Positions 8,022-16,543 of a stretch of DNA of 64,000 bases are shown here, in pieces. The notes under the pieces were generated by a model, which was given only the letters and a program-made list of their open reading frames with translations, searched no databases and was not told the origin of the DNA. The stretch's first letter is position 1. The number at the start of each line of letters is the position of its first letter. The translations under genes were made by a program, and so were the position numbers. The stretch lies in the NCBI GenBank assembly GCA_013792135.1, contig VMSP01000171.1, forward strand, positions 1-64,000. The letters run 5' to 3'. The DNA is from Desulfocapsa sp. GTDB taxonomy: Bacteria > Desulfobacterota > Desulfobulbia > Desulfobulbales > Desulfocapsaceae.

Positions 8022-9836
8022 ATGTTCCGTATCTTCTGCTCTTTTTTTGTGGGCTTGTTCATTTGTTGCGTCACGTCACCCTTGCTTGCTGCCCATGGAA
8101 TCTCCATTGACGGGAAATTGAAATATCCGTCTGGCTTTCAGCAGTTTGACTATGCTTCGACCCAAGCGGTAAAAGGCGGCCATCTTGTTCTTCACGATCT
8201 GGGCAGTTTTGATAAGATGAATCCCTTTACCCTGAAAGGCACGCCGCCCCTTGGTCTGGAAAGCTTTGTCTTTGAAACGCTGGCCGTTGCCAGTCTCGAT
8301 GAACCCTTTGCCGAATATGGTCTTATTGCCAAAGACATTGAGGTGGCGAAGGATAAACTGTCGGTGGTTTTTACCTTGAACGAAGCTGCCCGTTTTTCCG
8401 ATAATAGTCCCATAACCCCTGAGGATGTGAAATATTCTCTTGAAATCTTGAAAAGCGATCAGGCTCATCCTGCCTATTCCTATTATTATCACGATATTGT
8501 GAAGGCAGAAATTCTGGATCCGCAGCGGATTCGTTTTGTCTTTGCTAAGCCCAACAGAGAGTTGCATATGATCGCGGCACAGATCCCGATCATGTCTGCA
8601 AAATTTTATCAAAAGCATGGTTTTCAACAAAAAGATGGAGAGGCAGCACTTCTACCTCCTGTTGGTTCTGGAGCTTATGTGGTGACCTCTGTTAAACAGG
8701 GAAAATCCATTACCTATAAAAGAAATCCGAATTATTGGGCCACAGCCCATCCGGTCAGAAAAGGGCTTTTTAATTTTGATACTATTACGGTTAATTATTA
8801 TAAGGATCAGATTGTCGCGGTTGAAGCCTTCAAAGCAGGTGAATTTGATTTTATGTTGGTGAATATCGCTAAGCAATGGGCACGTGACATGGAGGGTGGT
8901 CGTTTTGCTGATGGAACGCTGATGAAAAAGGTTTTTCCTCACAAAAATAATGCCGGAATGCAAGGCTTTTTGATGAATACCCGGAGGCCTGTTTTTAAAG
9001 ACGCAAAAGTCAGGGAGGCAATGGGGCTGGCGTTGGATTTTGAGTGGACCAATAAATCTCTTTTTTTTAATCAATATACCAGGGCTAATTCCTTCTTCAG
9101 CAATTCACCTCTGGCTGCAACTGGTTTGCCGGTCGGTCTGGAGTTGGAATATCTGGAGCCGTTTCGCAAGCAACTGCCCGTGGATGTCTTTCAGAAACCG
9201 TTAACCCCGCCTGTGGTGACTGGAAAAGATGGGCTGCGAATAAATCTGCGCAAGGCCGCCGGATTGCTGCGTGAGGCGGGTTGGACGATTCAGGATGGTG
9301 TTTTAAAAGATAAAGCGGGCGCACCTTTTACCTTTGAGATTCTTTTGGTCTCTCCCTCGTTTGAACGAGTGATGGCTCCGTATGTCAACAATCTGAAAAA
9401 GTTGGGGATTCATGCCGAGTATCGCACCATTGATCCGGCCCTCTATACTGACCGGGAACAGAAATTTGATTTTGACATGATTGTCCATGTCTATGGCCAG
9501 TCTATGTCGCCGGGCAATGAGCAGCGTACTTTCTGGCATTCAACATCTGCATATATCCCGGGATCAAAAAATCTGGCTGGGGTAAAAGATAAGGCGGTTG
9601 ATGCCATGGTTGATAAGATTATCTATGCTCAGACCCAGGAGGAATTGATTGCCGCCTGCAAGGCCATTGATCGCATTCTTTGGTATGGTTATTATCTGGT
9701 GCCGAACTGGTTTATGGATGGACACCGCTTGGCCTATCGTAATATTTTCAAGCAGCCGGAAACTCTGCCTTTGTATTATGATTATATGCAGTTGTTGATG
9801 AGCTGGTGGATGAAAGATACCACTTTGATTCACTGA
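8022..9836 (+). CDS. YejA-like extracellular solute-binding protein (family 5)
   Basis: Predicted periplasmic binding protein for peptides or similar compounds. A signal peptide (about 24 residues, ending LLAAHG) precedes the mature family-5 SBP fold. The opening KYPSGFQQFDYASTQAVKGG resembles the YejA/oligopeptide group, and SFDKMNPFTLKG, DVKYSLE and a NPNYW segment are characteristic. It is 604 aa, a normal length. No permease or ATPase gene is nearby, so it either serves a transporter encoded elsewhere or acts alone. Its last bases overlap an upstream extension of tsaE, but the likely tsaE start follows the stop. Confidence 0.9.
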   Translation: MFRIFCSFFVGLFICCVTSPLLAAHGISIDGKLKYPSGFQQFDYASTQAVKGGHLVLHDLGSFDKMNPFTLKGTPPLGLESFVFETLAVASLDEPFAEYGLIAKDIEVAKDKLSVVFTLNEAARFSDNSPITPEDVKYSLEILKSDQAHPAYSYYYHDIVKAEILDPQRIRFVFAKPNRELHMIAAQIPIMSAKFYQKHGFQQKDGEAALLPPVGSGAYVVTSVKQGKSITYKRNPNYWATAHPVRKGLFNFDTITVNYYKDQIVAVEAFKAGEFDFMLVNIAKQWARDMEGGRFADGTLMKKVFPHKNNAGMQGFLMNTRRPVFKDAKVREAMGLALDFEWTNKSLFFNQYTRANSFFSNSPLAATGLPVGLELEYLEPFRKQLPVDVFQKPLTPPVVTGKDGLRINLRKAAGLLREAGWTIQDGVLKDKAGAPFTFEILLVSPSFERVMAPYVNNLKKLGIHAEYRTIDPALYTDREQKFDFDMIVHVYGQSMSPGNEQRTFWHSTSAYIPGSKNLAGVKDKAVDAMVDKIIYAQTQEELIAACKAIDRILWYGYYLVPNWFMDGHRLAYRNIFKQPETLPLYYDYMQLLMSWWMKDTTLIH

Positions 9837-9847
9837 TTCAAGTGCAA

Positions 9848-10318
9848 ATGAAGACAATTCTGTTAAAAACTCTTGCTGATACCCTTGCTTTTGGTCGTCT
9901 TCTTGGACAAGTCGCCCAGCCTGGAGATGTGATCTGTCTTGACGGTGATTTGGGCGCTGGCAAGACCACTTTGACCCAGGCCATCGCTCAAGGGCTGGAG
10001 GTTCCTGAAAATGAGTATGTAACCAGCCCCAGCTTTGCCTTTTTTCATGAGTATCAGGGCCGGTTGCCATTGTATCATATGGATTTCTACCGCTTATCCG
10101 ATGCAGCTGATGTGCAGGATTTGGGGTTGGATGAATATTTTTCTCTTGCTGGCCTTGCTGTGTTAGAATGGTGTGAGCGAGCAGAGGATCTGGTACCGGC
10201 AACCCGCCTTAAGATAAACATGACCATGGAGCTCGATGAATCCAGGCTGTTGATCTGTGATCTTGGCGTCGGTGCTTGGCAGGAGAGGTTGGAGATTTTT
10301 AACGTGATAAATCGGTAA
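9848..10318 (+). CDS. tsaE: tRNA threonylcarbamoyladenosine biosynthesis ATPase TsaE
   Basis: P-loop ATPase that cycles the TsaBD complex when it installs t6A at position 37 of ANN-decoding tRNAs. The Walker A motif GDLGAGKTT is near residue 32, followed by the family-typical TSPSFAFFHEY and YHMDFYRL segments and the GLDEYF/VLEWCERA region. From ATG 9848 it is 156 aa, the usual size. GTG 9806 would overlap the upstream gene and is unlikely; GTG 9842 is a close alternative. The ribosome-binding site is weak, so the start is not firm. It lies 11 bases after the SBP stop and may be read through from it. Confidence 0.93.
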   Translation: MKTILLKTLADTLAFGRLLGQVAQPGDVICLDGDLGAGKTTLTQAIAQGLEVPENEYVTSPSFAFFHEYQGRLPLYHMDFYRLSDAADVQDLGLDEYFSLAGLAVLEWCERAEDLVPATRLKINMTMELDESRLLICDLGVGAWQERLEIFNVINR

Positions 10319-10351
10319 TATCTATAGAATAAATTACTAGCGGTGTAATAT

Positions 10352-11551
10352 ATGGATGTTTTTGTAGCTCGTCAGCCGATTTTCAATCAACACAAAAAAA
10401 TTTTTGCCTATGAACTCCTGTTCAGGACCGGGATGTCTAATGCCTTTCCCGGAGTTGATGGGGATGAGGCTACCTCCAGTTTGCTCTCCTCTTCGTTCTT
10501 TACGGTCGGTATTGAGCAGATAGCAAGCGGGCATAAGGCCTTTGTCAACTTCACCGAAGATATGCTGGTTCGCGGCGTTCCAACAATGTTTTCCAAGGAT
10601 TCTGTCGTGGTGGAGGTTTTGGAAGATGTGCAGCCATCCGAAGAGGTTATCGGTGCTTGTCGCGAATTGGTGGCTAAAGGCTATACCCTGGCCCTTGATG
10701 ACTTCGTTTATGCTGACAATCTTATTCCGCTTATAGAAATTGCCAAGATCATCAAGGTGGATTTCCGTCTCACCCCCATTGAGCAGATCAAAGAGATGGT
10801 GGAAACCCTTAAAAAATATTCTTGCAAATTACTGGCCGAAAAAATTGAAACGTATGCAGAGTTTACCCTTGCCAGAGATATGGGCTTTGTTTATTTCCAG
10901 GGCTACTTTTTTTCCAAACCGGAAGTCTTGAAAAATAAGGATATCGCTTCATCTCAGTTGTCCTTGATGCAGTTGATTGTGGAGGTGAACAGGGCTGAGT
11001 TTGAGGTGAAGGATATTGAAAAGCTGGTGAATCAGGATATCTCCATCTCATTTAAATTGCTTAAATATCTTAACTCGGCCTATTATTCACGGTTGCAGCC
11101 AATCTCCTCCATCCGTCAGGCCATTGCATATCTGGGAGAGAGGGGGACACGTCTTTTTGTGTCATTGATTGCCACCAGTAAACTCTCTGAGCACAAACCG
11201 GATGAATTGATTCGCACGTCCTGTATTCGGGCTCGGTTTCTGGAGCGTATCGGGCAGAATTGCAAGCTGGACAAAGGTGATTTGTTCATGTTAGGTCTTT
11301 TTTCCCTCCTTGACGCTATGCTCGATGCCTCTATGGAGGTTTTGATGACACAGCTCCCTATCTCTGAAGAGATCACCCAGGCACTGGTCCATAAAAGCGG
11401 AAGTCTTTTCCCTTATCTTCAGCTTATTCAGTTATATGAGGCTGGAGAGTGGGTTAAATTGGATAGGTTAATGGGGACGCTGAATCTTGACGAACATAAA
11501 ATAATGGACTCTTATCTTGATGCGGTGCATTGGGCGGATAATTTTATCTGA
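10352..11551 (+). CDS. EAL-like/HDOD signalling protein (YuxH family), first tandem copy
   Basis: Cytoplasmic two-domain protein of 399 aa. The N-terminal half is a degenerate EAL domain: YELLFR stands where EALLR is found in active enzymes, and LALDDF, IKVDF and FQGYFFSKP are recognisable. The C-terminal half (from about residue 200) is an HDOD domain with FKLLKYLNSAYYSR and SSIRQAIAYLG. Family members usually bind c-di-GMP or partner proteins rather than hydrolyse c-di-GMP. It is followed 17 bases later by a close paralogue of identical length. No clear Shine-Dalgarno is seen before ATG 10352. Confidence 0.9.
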   Translation: MDVFVARQPIFNQHKKIFAYELLFRTGMSNAFPGVDGDEATSSLLSSSFFTVGIEQIASGHKAFVNFTEDMLVRGVPTMFSKDSVVVEVLEDVQPSEEVIGACRELVAKGYTLALDDFVYADNLIPLIEIAKIIKVDFRLTPIEQIKEMVETLKKYSCKLLAEKIETYAEFTLARDMGFVYFQGYFFSKPEVLKNKDIASSQLSLMQLIVEVNRAEFEVKDIEKLVNQDISISFKLLKYLNSAYYSRLQPISSIRQAIAYLGERGTRLFVSLIATSKLSEHKPDELIRTSCIRARFLERIGQNCKLDKGDLFMLGLFSLLDAMLDASMEVLMTQLPISEEITQALVHKSGSLFPYLQLIQLYEAGEWVKLDRLMGTLNLDEHKIMDSYLDAVHWADNFI

Positions 11552-11568
11552 GTGTAATGTTATAAAGA

Positions 11569-12768
11569 ATGGACGTTTTTGTGGCGAGGCAGCCAATCTT
11601 TAATCGCCATCGGCGTATTTTTGCTTATGAGCTTTTGTTCAGGGATGGGAATTCTAATGCCTTTCCCGGAATCGATGGAGACGAGGCTACCTCAAGTCTG
11701 CTTTCGTCTTCCTTTTTTACGGTCGGGATCGAACAGATAGCAAGCGGGCACAGGGCCTTTATTAATTTTACGGAAGAGATGCTGCTCCGTGGAGTTCCCT
11801 CTATGTTTCCTGCCCGCTCTATCGTGGTGGAGATCCTTGAAGATGTGGCGCCAAGCGAAGAGGTGATTGCCGCGTGTAGTACCTTGGTGAGCAAGGGGTA
11901 CATGTTGGCCCTCGATGATTTTATCTATAGCAGAGATCGCATTCCGTTGCTGGAACTTGTTAAGATCATTAAAGTTGATTTTATGCAAAGCTCTAATGAG
12001 CAGATTCTTGAGTCGATTGCAATTTCCAAAGAATACAATTGTAAATTGCTGGCTGAAAAAATAGAGACCTATGAAGAATATGACCGGGCTAGCAGAATGG
12101 GCTTTGTTTATTTTCAGGGCTATTTTTTTGCTAAACCAGAAGTGTTGAAGAATAAAGAAATTTCTTCCTCACAAATGTTTTATATGCAGTTGCTCGTAGA
12201 GGTAAACCGGGCTGAATTTGAAATAAAAAAACTTGAATCCCTCATTAAACAGGATGTCGCGATCTCGTATAAGTTGATCAAGTATCTTAACTCGGCTTAT
12301 TATTCGCGGCTGCAACCGCTCTCTTCCATCCGTCAGGCCATCGCCTTTTTGGGAGAGCAGGGAATAAAAATGTTTGTCTCTCTGATCGCCACCAGTAAGC
12401 TCGCAGAGAACAAACCGGATGAACTCATTCGTACTTCTTGTATTCGGGCTCGTTTCTTAGAGCTTCTTGGTAAAGAGCTGCAACAAGATCAGGGGCTTTT
12501 CTTCATGCTCGGGCTTTTTTCTCTACTTGATGCTATTCTTGATGCCCCCATGGAATCTTTGATGAGGCAGCTCCCTGTCTCTGAGGGTATTATGGAGGCT
12601 CTGGTGTATAAAACAGGTCCTCTTTTTCCTTATCTTCAGCTTATTCAGCTGTATGAGTCAGGTCAATGGAGTGAGTTGGATCAAATTATGACGCACCTGG
12701 ATCTGGAGAACACAAATATAATGGATTTTTATCTGGATGCAGTGTGCTGGTCTGGATATCTTCTTTAG
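11569..12768 (+). CDS. EAL-like/HDOD signalling protein (YuxH family), second tandem copy
   Basis: A 399-aa paralogue of the preceding gene with the same domain order and near-identical blocks such as DGDEATSSLLSSSFFTVG and LIRTSCIRARFLE. The degenerate EAL half again has YELLFR and LALDDF; the HDOD half has YKLIKYLNSAYYSR. Divergence is concentrated in the linker and the last 60 residues. The pair most simply reflects tandem duplication followed by divergence. The final G of its TAG stop is the first base of repeat copy B. No clear Shine-Dalgarno precedes ATG 11569, so translation may depend on the upstream gene. Confidence 0.9.
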   Translation: MDVFVARQPIFNRHRRIFAYELLFRDGNSNAFPGIDGDEATSSLLSSSFFTVGIEQIASGHRAFINFTEEMLLRGVPSMFPARSIVVEILEDVAPSEEVIAACSTLVSKGYMLALDDFIYSRDRIPLLELVKIIKVDFMQSSNEQILESIAISKEYNCKLLAEKIETYEEYDRASRMGFVYFQGYFFAKPEVLKNKEISSSQMFYMQLLVEVNRAEFEIKKLESLIKQDVAISYKLIKYLNSAYYSRLQPLSSIRQAIAFLGEQGIKMFVSLIATSKLAENKPDELIRTSCIRARFLELLGKELQQDQGLFFMLGLFSLLDAILDAPMESLMRQLPVSEGIMEALVYKTGPLFPYLQLIQLYESGQWSELDQIMTHLDLENTNIMDFYLDAVCWSGYLL

Positions 12769-12870
12769 GGGCCGTTAAGAAATAACCTTTACTTTTTATC
12801 CATTTCTTTACGGCCTCTTATGCCGTTAATGATATTGGATTGTATGAGTTATTTTTGAACGACGGCTTAA
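12768..12870 (+). repeat. bipartite hairpin repeat, copy B
   Basis: Hairpin 1 runs from GGGGCCGTTAAGAAAT (from 12768) to ATTTCTTTACGGCCTC (ending 12817). It is followed directly by TTATGCCGTT and hairpin 2, which ends GACGGCTTAA at 12870. It starts at the last base of the second EAL-like/HDOD stop codon and ends 63 bases before the YcaO gene start. It is one of the clearest full-length copies of the family. Confidence 0.8.
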
Positions 12871-12933
12871 TTGATAAAAACTATGGAACGTTTTTTATAC
12901 GTATCTAAATAATTATAAAAATTGCAAGGAATT

Positions 12934-14682
12934 ATGCAAAAAAAAACTATTCGGTTTCAGGATTGTCTAAAGACCTATACTACCGATCAGGATAAGGCCA
13001 TTCTGCCTGAAGATACCGTTGCCCGTTTTAAGGAAAGGTTGGAGCATCTTGATATCCAGATCCTGAAGGAAGTGAAACGAATTGATAATGGCAGACTGGA
13101 TATTCCGGTTTTTTTCAGTGTCTGTGGAGAAGATGCCCAAGCCCTGACCGGCACAAAAAAACAGATGGGTAAAGGCTCATCACCCATACAGGCTGAGGCC
13201 TCGGCTTGTATGGAGCTTGCTGAGAGGTTTTCTTTTTTTGCCTTCAAAAATAATGAAGACAATTTCATTACTGGTGATTATCAGCAGATGCGGGATGCCG
13301 GATATCCGGTGCTTGACCCATCCCGTCTGCTCCAGTCGGTGCATGATACCCGCCATGATGTGGCCTTTTTGGAGGAGTTGCTCCAGGATATCCCTATGCA
13401 GTGGACATGGGCCACTAGCCTGACTTCCGGCCTTGACACCTTGATTCCTTTTTCCTGGTTTTTTGCCATCAACGAGTTTAATGGCCCATCAGCCGGAAAC
13501 ACCTATGAAGAAGCGGCTCTGCAGGGTATCTCCGAGGTGGTGGAGCGTCATGTCTGTGCCCTGATCAACCATGAAAAGATACAAACACCGATCATAGATC
13601 CCGCTTCGGTCCAGGATCCGGTGGCCAGAGAGCTGCTTGAAAAATTTGCCAGAAACAACATAGAACTCTATCTCAATGACTTTAGTCTTAATACCGGTAT
13701 CAGCACAGTAGCGGCGCTGGCTATTGACAGGAATTCTTTTCCTGAAACAAGTGAGATCGTCTTTACCGCCGGCACCACCCCTGATCCTGAAAAGGCCCTG
13801 ATCCGGGCAGTAACTGAGGTGGCGCAACTCGCAGGAGACTTTAACAGTGGCTCAAATTATGTGGCTTCTGGTCTGCCCAAGCCCCTGTCCATGGAGGATG
13901 TTCGTTATGTGACTGATTCCGGACTCCGAACCACCATAAAGCAGATGCCTTCCCTGGCCGACCATAATATTAAAACAGAGGTGGACAACTGTGTTGCCAC
14001 CCTGTCCAAGCTCGACATGGAGGTCTTCATGCTGGATGCCACCCATCCGCAATTGCAGATTCCAGCTATTTATACCATTATTCCCGGTGCCCATTTCCGT
14101 GAACGCTCCATGATCCAGGATGTGGGACTCTTTGCCGCCAAGCTTCTGGTAGAACTGGTTGATGATACCAATCACCTTGAACAAAAGCTGGCACGCATGG
14201 AGCAGTTGATCCCGGATGTCTATTACCTGGCCTTTTATCGAGGACGTAATCTTTATAATAATGGCCAGTCAGAATCTGCTCTTGATGCTTTTGATCGGGC
14301 TCTGGCTTTATTCCCTGAGCAGGAGGATATTCCCTATATCTATTCCTACAAGGGGCATTGTCTGAAAGATCTGAGCCGCTATGATGAGGCCATAAAGACT
14401 CTGGAGCAAGGCAGGGTAGTAGATGATGAGCGACCGGATCTGCACAATATGCTCGGTGTCTGTTACTATAAAATAGAAGACTTTAACCAGGCCATTATCC
14501 ATTTCCATCGGGCGGTTGAGCTGGATCCTGCCTCGGCCATGGATTACGCAAATTTAGGCGTCAATTATCGTAAAATCGGTAAGCGGGATGAGGCGATTCA
14601 TTTTTTCAACTTGGCCCTTTCTCTCGATGCTTCCATTGATTTTGCTAAGTCGCAACTTGCTGAGTTGATTGTTCAAGGATAA
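12934..14682 (+). CDS. YcaO-domain protein with C-terminal TPR repeats
   Basis: The YcaO domain (about residues 60-400) is an ATP-dependent backbone-amide phosphorylating module. All three ATP/Mg-binding signatures are visible: IQAEASACMELAERFSFF, EEAALQGISEVVERHV and RAVTEVAQ. The C-terminal 150 residues form tetratricopeptide repeats, for example FYRGRNLYNNGQSESALDAF and NLGVNYRKIGKRDEAI, suggesting a partner-binding platform. E. coli YcaO assists RimO-dependent modification of ribosomal protein S12; others make azolines or thioamides. No peptide precursor or partner is adjacent, so the substrate is unknown. ATG 12934 was chosen because AAGGA precedes it; the TTG at 12922 adds four residues. 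Confidence 0.9.
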   Translation: MQKKTIRFQDCLKTYTTDQDKAILPEDTVARFKERLEHLDIQILKEVKRIDNGRLDIPVFFSVCGEDAQALTGTKKQMGKGSSPIQAEASACMELAERFSFFAFKNNEDNFITGDYQQMRDAGYPVLDPSRLLQSVHDTRHDVAFLEELLQDIPMQWTWATSLTSGLDTLIPFSWFFAINEFNGPSAGNTYEEAALQGISEVVERHVCALINHEKIQTPIIDPASVQDPVARELLEKFARNNIELYLNDFSLNTGISTVAALAIDRNSFPETSEIVFTAGTTPDPEKALIRAVTEVAQLAGDFNSGSNYVASGLPKPLSMEDVRYVTDSGLRTTIKQMPSLADHNIKTEVDNCVATLSKLDMEVFMLDATHPQLQIPAIYTIIPGAHFRERSMIQDVGLFAAKLLVELVDDTNHLEQKLARMEQLIPDVYYLAFYRGRNLYNNGQSESALDAFDRALALFPEQEDIPYIYSYKGHCLKDLSRYDEAIKTLEQGRVVDDERPDLHNMLGVCYYKIEDFNQAIIHFHRAVELDPASAMDYANLGVNYRKIGKRDEAIHFFNLALSLDASIDFAKSQLAELIVQG

Positions 14683-14720
14683 AGCAGATTGATTTTAAAA
14701 GTTTTTTTTGTGAGGTTTTT

Positions 14721-15908
14721 TTGGCAGCACCAGTGACATTTAAACAGATGAATCCGGCAAAAATCCTGATCCGCTCCACTAACTGGATAGGGGACGCGGT
14801 CATGACTACGCCGGCCGTCCATACCATCAGGGAAAATTTTCCCAATGCGGAAATCACCATGCTGGCCATGCCCTGGGTGGCGGACATCTTTCGACTGAGT
14901 CCGGATGTGGACAAGGTTCTGGTCTACGACAAAAATGATCTCTATCCAGGCAGGATAAAAGGGGTGCTGAAGCTGGCCAATGATTTGAAGCAGTATCGGT
15001 TTGATGCTGCAATCTTGCTGCAGAATGCCTTTGAGGCCGCCTTTCTTGTGTGGATGGCTGGAATTCCCTTGCGAGCTGGTTACAAACGTGATGGCCGAGG
15101 ATTGCTCCTGACCCATGGGGTTGAGCTGACTCCGGAAATTCGTGCCAGACATCAGGTGCATTATTACCAGATGATCTTAGCGGGATTGGGACTTGATCTA
15201 GGGCCGGACAAATTGCGTCTTCCCTTGTCGGATGAATTGACTGGCTGGGCCAGGGGGTATATCGAATGTTTAAAGGGTCAGGGGCCATTTTCCACTCAAG
15301 ACGGGAAGACTCACCCTGAGAGGATATCTCCTGCTGAAAACAGGGACACGAGCGAGACAGCTATCCCGGTGATCGGTTTTAATCCAGGCGCTGCCTATGG
15401 CCCGGCCAAACGCTGGCCGGCTGAGAAATTTGGACAATTGGCCGCACTCATTGCCCATCATTATGGGGAGCGAGGTTGTCTTATCCTGGTCTTTGGCACC
15501 AAGGACGATACGGATGCCGCGCGTGCCATAAAAGAGTTTTCGGTGCGAACCCCATATCATGTCATTGATATGACAGCCAAGACCACCCTGCAACAAGTCA
15601 TGGCCTTAATCCAATGCTGCAACGCCTTTGTGACCAATGACTCAGGGTTGATGCATGTGGCCGCCGGCCTTGAGACCCCCACCATCGCCATCTTCGGTTC
15701 AACCGATCATGTCGCCACCGGCCCATTTTCAGAGCGTGCCGTGGTGATTCGCAAAGAGATGGACTGCAGCCCCTGTCTGCAATCAGAGTGTCCCAGAAAA
15801 CATCTTCATTGCCTGGAGGAGATCAGCAGCCAGGAGGTTTATACGGAAGTTGCCAAGGCCCTTTCCGATTGTTCGGGAAATTTCCTGCCACAAGGGGAGG
15901 GGATTTGA
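14721..15908 (+). CDS. waaF: ADP-heptose:LPS heptosyltransferase II (GT9)
   Basis: Transfers the second L-glycero-D-manno-heptose to the LPS inner core at the cytoplasmic face of the inner membrane. GT9 features include LIRSTNWIGDAVMTTPAV near the N-terminus, FNPGAAYGPAKRWPAEKF in the middle and TNDSGLMHVAAGL in the nucleotide-sugar site. At 395 aa it is slightly longer than E. coli WaaF, partly because of an insertion around residues 190-215. TTG 14721 follows GAGGT at suitable spacing; ATG 14748 is the alternative and lacks a ribosome-binding site. Its TGA shares a base with the gmhB ATG, so the two are translationally coupled. Confidence 0.92.
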   Translation: MAAPVTFKQMNPAKILIRSTNWIGDAVMTTPAVHTIRENFPNAEITMLAMPWVADIFRLSPDVDKVLVYDKNDLYPGRIKGVLKLANDLKQYRFDAAILLQNAFEAAFLVWMAGIPLRAGYKRDGRGLLLTHGVELTPEIRARHQVHYYQMILAGLGLDLGPDKLRLPLSDELTGWARGYIECLKGQGPFSTQDGKTHPERISPAENRDTSETAIPVIGFNPGAAYGPAKRWPAEKFGQLAALIAHHYGERGCLILVFGTKDDTDAARAIKEFSVRTPYHVIDMTAKTTLQQVMALIQCCNAFVTNDSGLMHVAAGLETPTIAIFGSTDHVATGPFSERAVVIRKEMDCSPCLQSECPRKHLHCLEEISSQEVYTEVAKALSDCSGNFLPQGEGI

Positions 15909-16543
15909 TGGCCAAACTTGTACCATTATCCACAACAGCATCTCGGCCTGCCGTGTTTCTTGATCGTGACGGCACCATCAATGAACAGATGGGGTATATC
16001 AATCACCTCAGCCGCTTTCAGATACTTCCAGGCGTTGCCGAGGCCATCAGGAAACTCAATGAGGCCAGGATTCCGGTGGTGGTGGTGACCAATCAGTCGG
16101 GTCTGGCACGTGGTTATTTCCCTCCTGATTTGCTGGTGCTGGTCCATGATAAAATGGTGTCACTGTTGGCGGAACACGGTGCACATGTGGATGGAATCTA
16201 TATCTGCCCCCATCATCCTGAGGCCAAGAGGGAGGAGTATCGCTTGGCCTGCAATTGTCGAAAACCTAAACCTGGCCTGGTCTTGCAGGCGGCGGAAGAG
16301 CTGGGCCTTGATCTTACTCAATCATTTGTTGTTGGAGATCGCTGGTCGGATCTGAAGACAGCGGTGAACTGTGGCGCAACGCCTGTGCTCGTGCTTACAG
16401 GGTATGGCCGTGGAGATGCCCAATATATCGGGCCGACCCAGGAGGTTCAGCCTTCTTTTGTCGGGGATGATCTGGCTGGGGTGGTGCAATGGATTCTGGG
16501 GAAAATGAAGGCTCGAGAAGAGATGAAAGGAAAGGAGATATAA
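15908..16543 (+). CDS. gmhB: D-glycero-D-manno-heptose-1,7-bisphosphate 7-phosphatase
   Basis: HAD phosphatase of the ADP-heptose pathway that supplies the donor for the adjacent heptosyltransferase. FLDRDGTINEQMGYI carries the DxDGT nucleophile. ICPHHPEAKREEYRLACNCR supplies the Cys/His zinc loop characteristic of GmhB, and GDRWSDLKTAVNCGA is the late Asp motif. I start it at ATG 15908 (211 aa) because of the strong AGGGGAGGGG just upstream and the one-base overlap with the previous stop. The frame extends upstream inside the heptosyltransferase gene, but that part is not homologous to the family. Confidence 0.93.
   Translation: MAKLVPLSTTASRPAVFLDRDGTINEQMGYINHLSRFQILPGVAEAIRKLNEARIPVVVVTNQSGLARGYFPPDLLVLVHDKMVSLLAEHGAHVDGIYICPHHPEAKREEYRLACNCRKPKPGLVLQAAEELGLDLTQSFVVGDRWSDLKTAVNCGATPVLVLTGYGRGDAQYIGPTQEVQPSFVGDDLAGVVQWILGKMKAREEMKGKEI

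Noticed and set aside
9564-10202. A 212-codon minus-strand frame over the SBP end and tsaE
   Set aside because: Composition is rich in His, Gln and Pro, as expected of a shadow frame, and two certain plus-strand genes occupy the region.
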